The position numbers and the translations under genes are program-made. Of a DNA stretch of 15,773 nucleotides, positions 13,518 through 15,773 are shown piece after piece (the first letter of the stretch is position 1; each line of letters opens with the position of its first letter). Source of the stretch: Desulfonatronospira sp. (GTDB taxonomy: Bacteria > Desulfobacterota > Desulfovibrionia > Desulfovibrionales > Desulfonatronovibrionaceae). The notes below the pieces were generated by a model. The model worked only from the letters and a program-made list of their open reading frames with translations, made no database searches and had not been told where the DNA came from. The DNA lies in NCBI GenBank assembly GCA_003554505.1, contig PWGS01000297.1, positions 1 through 15,773 on the forward strand, in the 5' to 3' direction.

Positions 13518-14927
13518 ATGAAAGGACAAGAAAAAGAAAAGCTTTGGGGCGGGAGGTTCGCCTCCGCTACCTCCTCGCTGGTGGAGGAGTTTACCCAGTC
13601 TCTGGATTACGACCGTTTCCTGGCCCTGCATGACCTGGACGGCTCCAGGGCACATGCCCGCATGCTGGCCCATACCGGTATAATTACAAAAGATGAGCTG
13701 CAGCAGATCCTTTCCGGCCTGGACCGGATTCAAAATGAGCTGGAGCAGGATGAATTCACCTGGAATCCCGGCCTGGAAGACGTGCACATGAATATTGAAA
13801 AACGCCTGACTGATCTCATAGGCTCTGCGGGACAGAAGCTGCATACCGGGCGCAGCCGCAACGACCAGGTGGCCCTGGACTTCAGGCTTTATACTGCAGC
13901 GGCTCTGCAGGAATGGCAGCAGGTCCTCAGGGAGCTTGTCCAGGCAATGCTTGACCAGGCTGAAGATCACAGGGAAACTCTGCTCCCGGGATATACCCAC
14001 CTGCAGCCGGCCCAGCCGGTATGCCTGGCCCAGCACCTGCTGGCTTATGCCCGGATGTTCAAGAGGGACCACGAGCGAATTGAAGATGCTCTGCCCCGGG
14101 TAAAAGTTTCTCCATTGGGAGCTGCGGCCCTGGCCGGAACCACTTATCCCCTCCAGCCGGAGCAGGTAGCCGGTCATGTGGGTTTTGAAGAGGTGTTCAA
14201 GAACAGCATGGATGCGGTCAGTGACAGGGATTTTGTCCTGGAAGGACTTTTTATCGCTTCCATGATAATGATGCATTTAAGCCGGCTCGGAGAGGAAATT
14301 ATCCTCTGGTCAAACCCGGGTTTCGGATTTATAATACTTCCTGACGCATACTCTACAGGTTCTTCCATCATGCCCCAAAAGAAGAACCCGGATGTGGCCG
14401 AGCTTGTCCGGGGCAAGACCGGCGGCGTTTACGGCCGCTTAATGGTCCTTTTCACCACCATGAAGGCCCTGCCCCTTACCTACAATCGAGACATGCAGGA
14501 GGACAAGGAGCCTTTTATAGAGGCGCACAGGAGTGGGAGCTCATCTGTGCGGGTCATGGCAGGGATGTTGCAGCAAACCGTGTTTGACCGGGAGCGGATG
14601 CTTGGAGCCCTGAAGAAGGGTTACCTCAATGCCACCGAACTGGCGGATTATCTTGTTTCCAAAGGGATGCCCTTCAGGCAGGCGCATCCCCTCACCGGGC
14701 AGCTGGTGGCCTCTGCTGAAGCAAGGGGCCTGGGGCTTGAAGATCTGAACCTGGAGACATTGCGGGACTTTTCCGGCCTCATTGAAGGTGATGTCTACGA
14801 TGTCCTGGATTATCAGCATGCTGTACAGCGCAGAGTTACTCCTGGAGGAACAGGGCCGGAGTCGGTGGAAGAGCAGATAAGAGATATAAAAGAATGGATG
14901 GACAAAAAAAATGGCGGAAGCGTATAG
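13518..14927 (+). CDS. argH: Argininosuccinate lyase
   Basis: A 469-residue cytosolic enzyme of the fumarase/aspartase superfamily that splits argininosuccinate into arginine and fumarate. The N-terminal LWGGRF (9-14), [10 protein letters not shown] (109-118), the catalytic histidine in YTHLQPAQP (159-167) and the superfamily signature [11 protein letters not shown] (281-291) with its catalytic serine are all intact. ATG 13518 is chosen because the family starts a few residues before LWGGRF. There is no Shine-Dalgarno sequence upstream, so it may depend on coupling or on an unstructured AT-rich leader. The last codons (GGSV-stop) lie inside the opposite-strand tRNA-Sec gene: the stop at 14925-14927 overlaps the tRNA acceptor and T-arm region by 16 bases in total. 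Confidence 0.97.
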   Translation: MKGQEKEKLWGGRFASATSSLVEEFTQSLDYDRFLALHDLDGSRAHARMLAHTGIITKDELQQILSGLDRIQNELEQDEFTWNPGLEDVHMNIEKRLTDLIGSAGQKLHTGRSRNDQVALDFRLYTAAALQEWQQVLRELVQAMLDQAEDHRETLLPGYTHLQPAQPVCLAQHLLAYARMFKRDHERIEDALPRVKVSPLGAAALAGTTYPLQPEQVAGHVGFEEVFKNSMDAVSDRDFVLEGLFIASMIMMHLSRLGEEIILWSNPGFGFIILPDAYSTGSSIMPQKKNPDVAELVRGKTGGVYGRLMVLFTTMKALPLTYNRDMQEDKEPFIEAHRSGSSSVRVMAGMLQQTVFDRERMLGALKKGYLNATELADYLVSKGMPFRQAHPLTGQLVASAEARGLGLEDLNLETLRDFSGLIEGDVYDVLDYQHAVQRRVTPGGTGPESVEEQIRDIKEWMDKKNGGSV

Positions 14928-15005
14928 GAGTCGAACCTACCGAACGGGACTAACCGTTCCACTGGATTTGAAGTCCAGGCGCCACACCGGTGACGTAACG
15001 CTTCC
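14912..15005 (-). tRNA. selC: Selenocysteine tRNA, anticodon TCA
   Basis: A 94-base tRNA including an encoded CCA (14912-14914). Hallmarks of bacterial tRNA-Sec are an 8-bp acceptor stem (GGAAGCGT with ACGCTTCC), the anticodon loop CTTCAAA between CTGGA and TCCAG, a long variable arm (about 14946-14962) and the T-loop TTCGACT. The anticodon arm and T-loop match those I recall for E. coli selC. It inserts selenocysteine at UGA codons when the SelA, SelB and SelD functions are present; none of these is in the window, nor did I notice a UGA-containing selenoprotein gene here. Its 3' end overlaps argH by 16 bases on the other strand. The 74-base gap to ftsH must hold its promoter; only weak matches (for example TGTAAT) are seen. 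Confidence 0.97.
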
Positions 15006-15067
15006 GCAGACATCTAAGTAACAATCATTACAGGATTAGGCAAGGGTTAAAAACAGGTCCTTTTTTC

Positions 15068-15082
15068 GGAGGGAAGATATTG
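15068..15082 (+). promoter_or_regulatory. Ribosome binding site and TTG start of ftsH
   Basis: GGAGGG (15068-15073) stands 6 bases before TTG (15080-15082). The first in-frame ATG (encoding M20) lies inside the first transmembrane segment and has no ribosome binding site. TTG is therefore the start. Confidence 0.85.
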
Positions 15083-15773
15083 AACACTTTTTCCAAGAAT
15101 CTGTTGCTCTGGGCAACCATTTCAGTGGTATTGATCATGCTTTTCAACATGTTCAACCAGCCCCAGGAGCCACGGGAAAGATTAACATATACCGAGCTTC
15201 TTGACAGAATTGAGCAAGGCGAGGTCATGGCGGTCAAGATAAAGGGACAGGAGGTCTCCGGGGTCACTTTCGACGAACAGAGATTTATATCCTATCATCC
15301 AGAGGACCCCAATTTCGTGGATATGCTTCTTAGAAACAACGTTCAGGGGGAGGCCGAGCCTGAGGAAGAAAGATCCATGCTCATGACCGTGTTTATTTCC
15401 TGGTTCCCCATTCTGTTGCTTATAGCTGTCTGGATTTTCTTCATGCGTCAGATGCAGGGGGGCGGAGGCAAGGCCATGTCTTTCGGCAAGTCCAAGGCCA
15501 AGCTGGTGGCCCAGGAAGACAGCAAGGTAAAATTTTCCGACGTGGCCGGGGTGGACGAGGCCAAGGACGAACTTACCGAGGTGGTGGACTTTTTGAGCGA
15601 CCCCAAGAAATTCACCCGCCTGGGCGGACGTATACCCAAAGGAGTGCTCCTGGTGGGTTCCCCGGGAACGGGTAAGACACTGCTGGCCAGGGCAGTGGCC
15701 GGTGAGGCCGGAGTTCCCTTTTTCTCCATCTCGGGCTCCGATTTCGTGGAAATGTTTGTGGGCGTAGGGGCCT
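15080..15773 (+). CDS. ftsH: ATP-dependent zinc metalloprotease FtsH (N-terminal part, cut by window edge)
   Basis: The first 231 residues of the membrane-anchored AAA+ protease that degrades misfolded membrane proteins and selected regulators. A first membrane segment (about 7-24), an outward-facing domain (25-98) and a second membrane segment (about 101-122) are followed by the Gly-rich hinge (126-130). The AAA domain then begins with [16 protein letters not shown] (150-165). The Walker A is GSPGTGKT (193-200); the usual GPPGTGKT has proline at the second place, but the P-loop consensus is still met. [15 protein letters not shown] follows as expected. The protease domain with HEXGH lies beyond the right edge. 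It is divergent from tRNA-Sec with a 74-base gap. No clear promoter was found. Confidence 0.97.
   Translation, partial: MNTFSKNLLLWATISVVLIMLFNMFNQPQEPRERLTYTELLDRIEQGEVMAVKIKGQEVSGVTFDEQRFISYHPEDPNFVDMLLRNNVQGEAEPEEERSMLMTVFISWFPILLLIAVWIFFMRQMQGGGGKAMSFGKSKAKLVAQEDSKVKFSDVAGVDEAKDELTEVVDFLSDPKKFTRLGGRIPKGVLLVGSPGTGKTLLARAVAGEAGVPFFSISGSDFVEMFVGVGA

Noticed and set aside
1..15773. CRISPR array, insertion sequence or prophage
   Set aside because: No regularly spaced repeats, transposase or integrase motifs, or phage genes were seen on either strand.

Overview
The window looks like chromosome of a strictly anaerobic sulfate-reducing bacterium of the Desulfovibrio type (Desulfovibrionales or a close relative). 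The reasons are an orange-protein (ORP)-type cluster of MinD/Mrp ATPases and NifX-like proteins under a sigma-54 activator, an oxygen-sensitive class III ribonucleotide reductase behind a cobalamin riboswitch, a selenocysteine tRNA, and an archaeal-type class I aldolase. No transposase, integrase, phage gene or CRISPR array was seen. The species cannot be fixed from the sequence alone.

Region 1 (1-5907, all minus strand, read from right to left). A PAS/AAA+/Fis sigma-54 activator is followed by a 201-base intergenic region. That region holds two perfect inverted repeats centred 32 bp apart and a single sigma-54-like promoter match. Seven genes then run head to tail: a NifX-like protein with a zinc-ribbon tail, a small Gly/Arg-rich DUF5320-like protein, a CGGC-domain protein, a stand-alone NifX/ORP-like protein, two MinD-type ATPases each with an inserted two-cluster ferredoxin segment, and an Mrp/NBP35 ATPase that runs off the left edge. 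The gene content matches the orp system of Desulfovibrio vulgaris (iron-sulfur or metal-cluster handling, linked there to cell division), but here the genes are co-directional rather than in two divergent operons.

Region 2 (about 6000-10321, plus strand). A sigma-70-like promoter leads into a full cobalamin (B12) riboswitch, then the class III ribonucleotide reductase activase nrdG and the reductase nrdD. The probable logic is that B12 shuts off the B12-independent enzyme when a B12-dependent class II reductase elsewhere can work. A class I fructose-bisphosphate aldolase (fbaB) with its own strong ribosome binding site follows, closed by a hairpin terminator.

Region 3 (10335-10964, minus strand) is a lone SAM-dependent methyltransferase of unknown substrate.

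Region 4 (11280-14927, plus strand) is argF-argG-argH, the last three steps of arginine synthesis from ornithine.

Region 5 (14912-15005, minus strand) is selC, tRNA-Sec, whose 3' end overlaps the end of argH on the opposite strand by 16 bases. Region 6 (15080 to the right edge, plus strand) is the N-terminal third of the membrane protease FtsH, with a TTG start.

The points most worth a second look are the layout and control region of the ORP-type cluster, the internal ribosome binding site inside the NifX/zinc-ribbon gene, the B12 riboswitch on nrdGD, and the argH/tRNA-Sec overlap.
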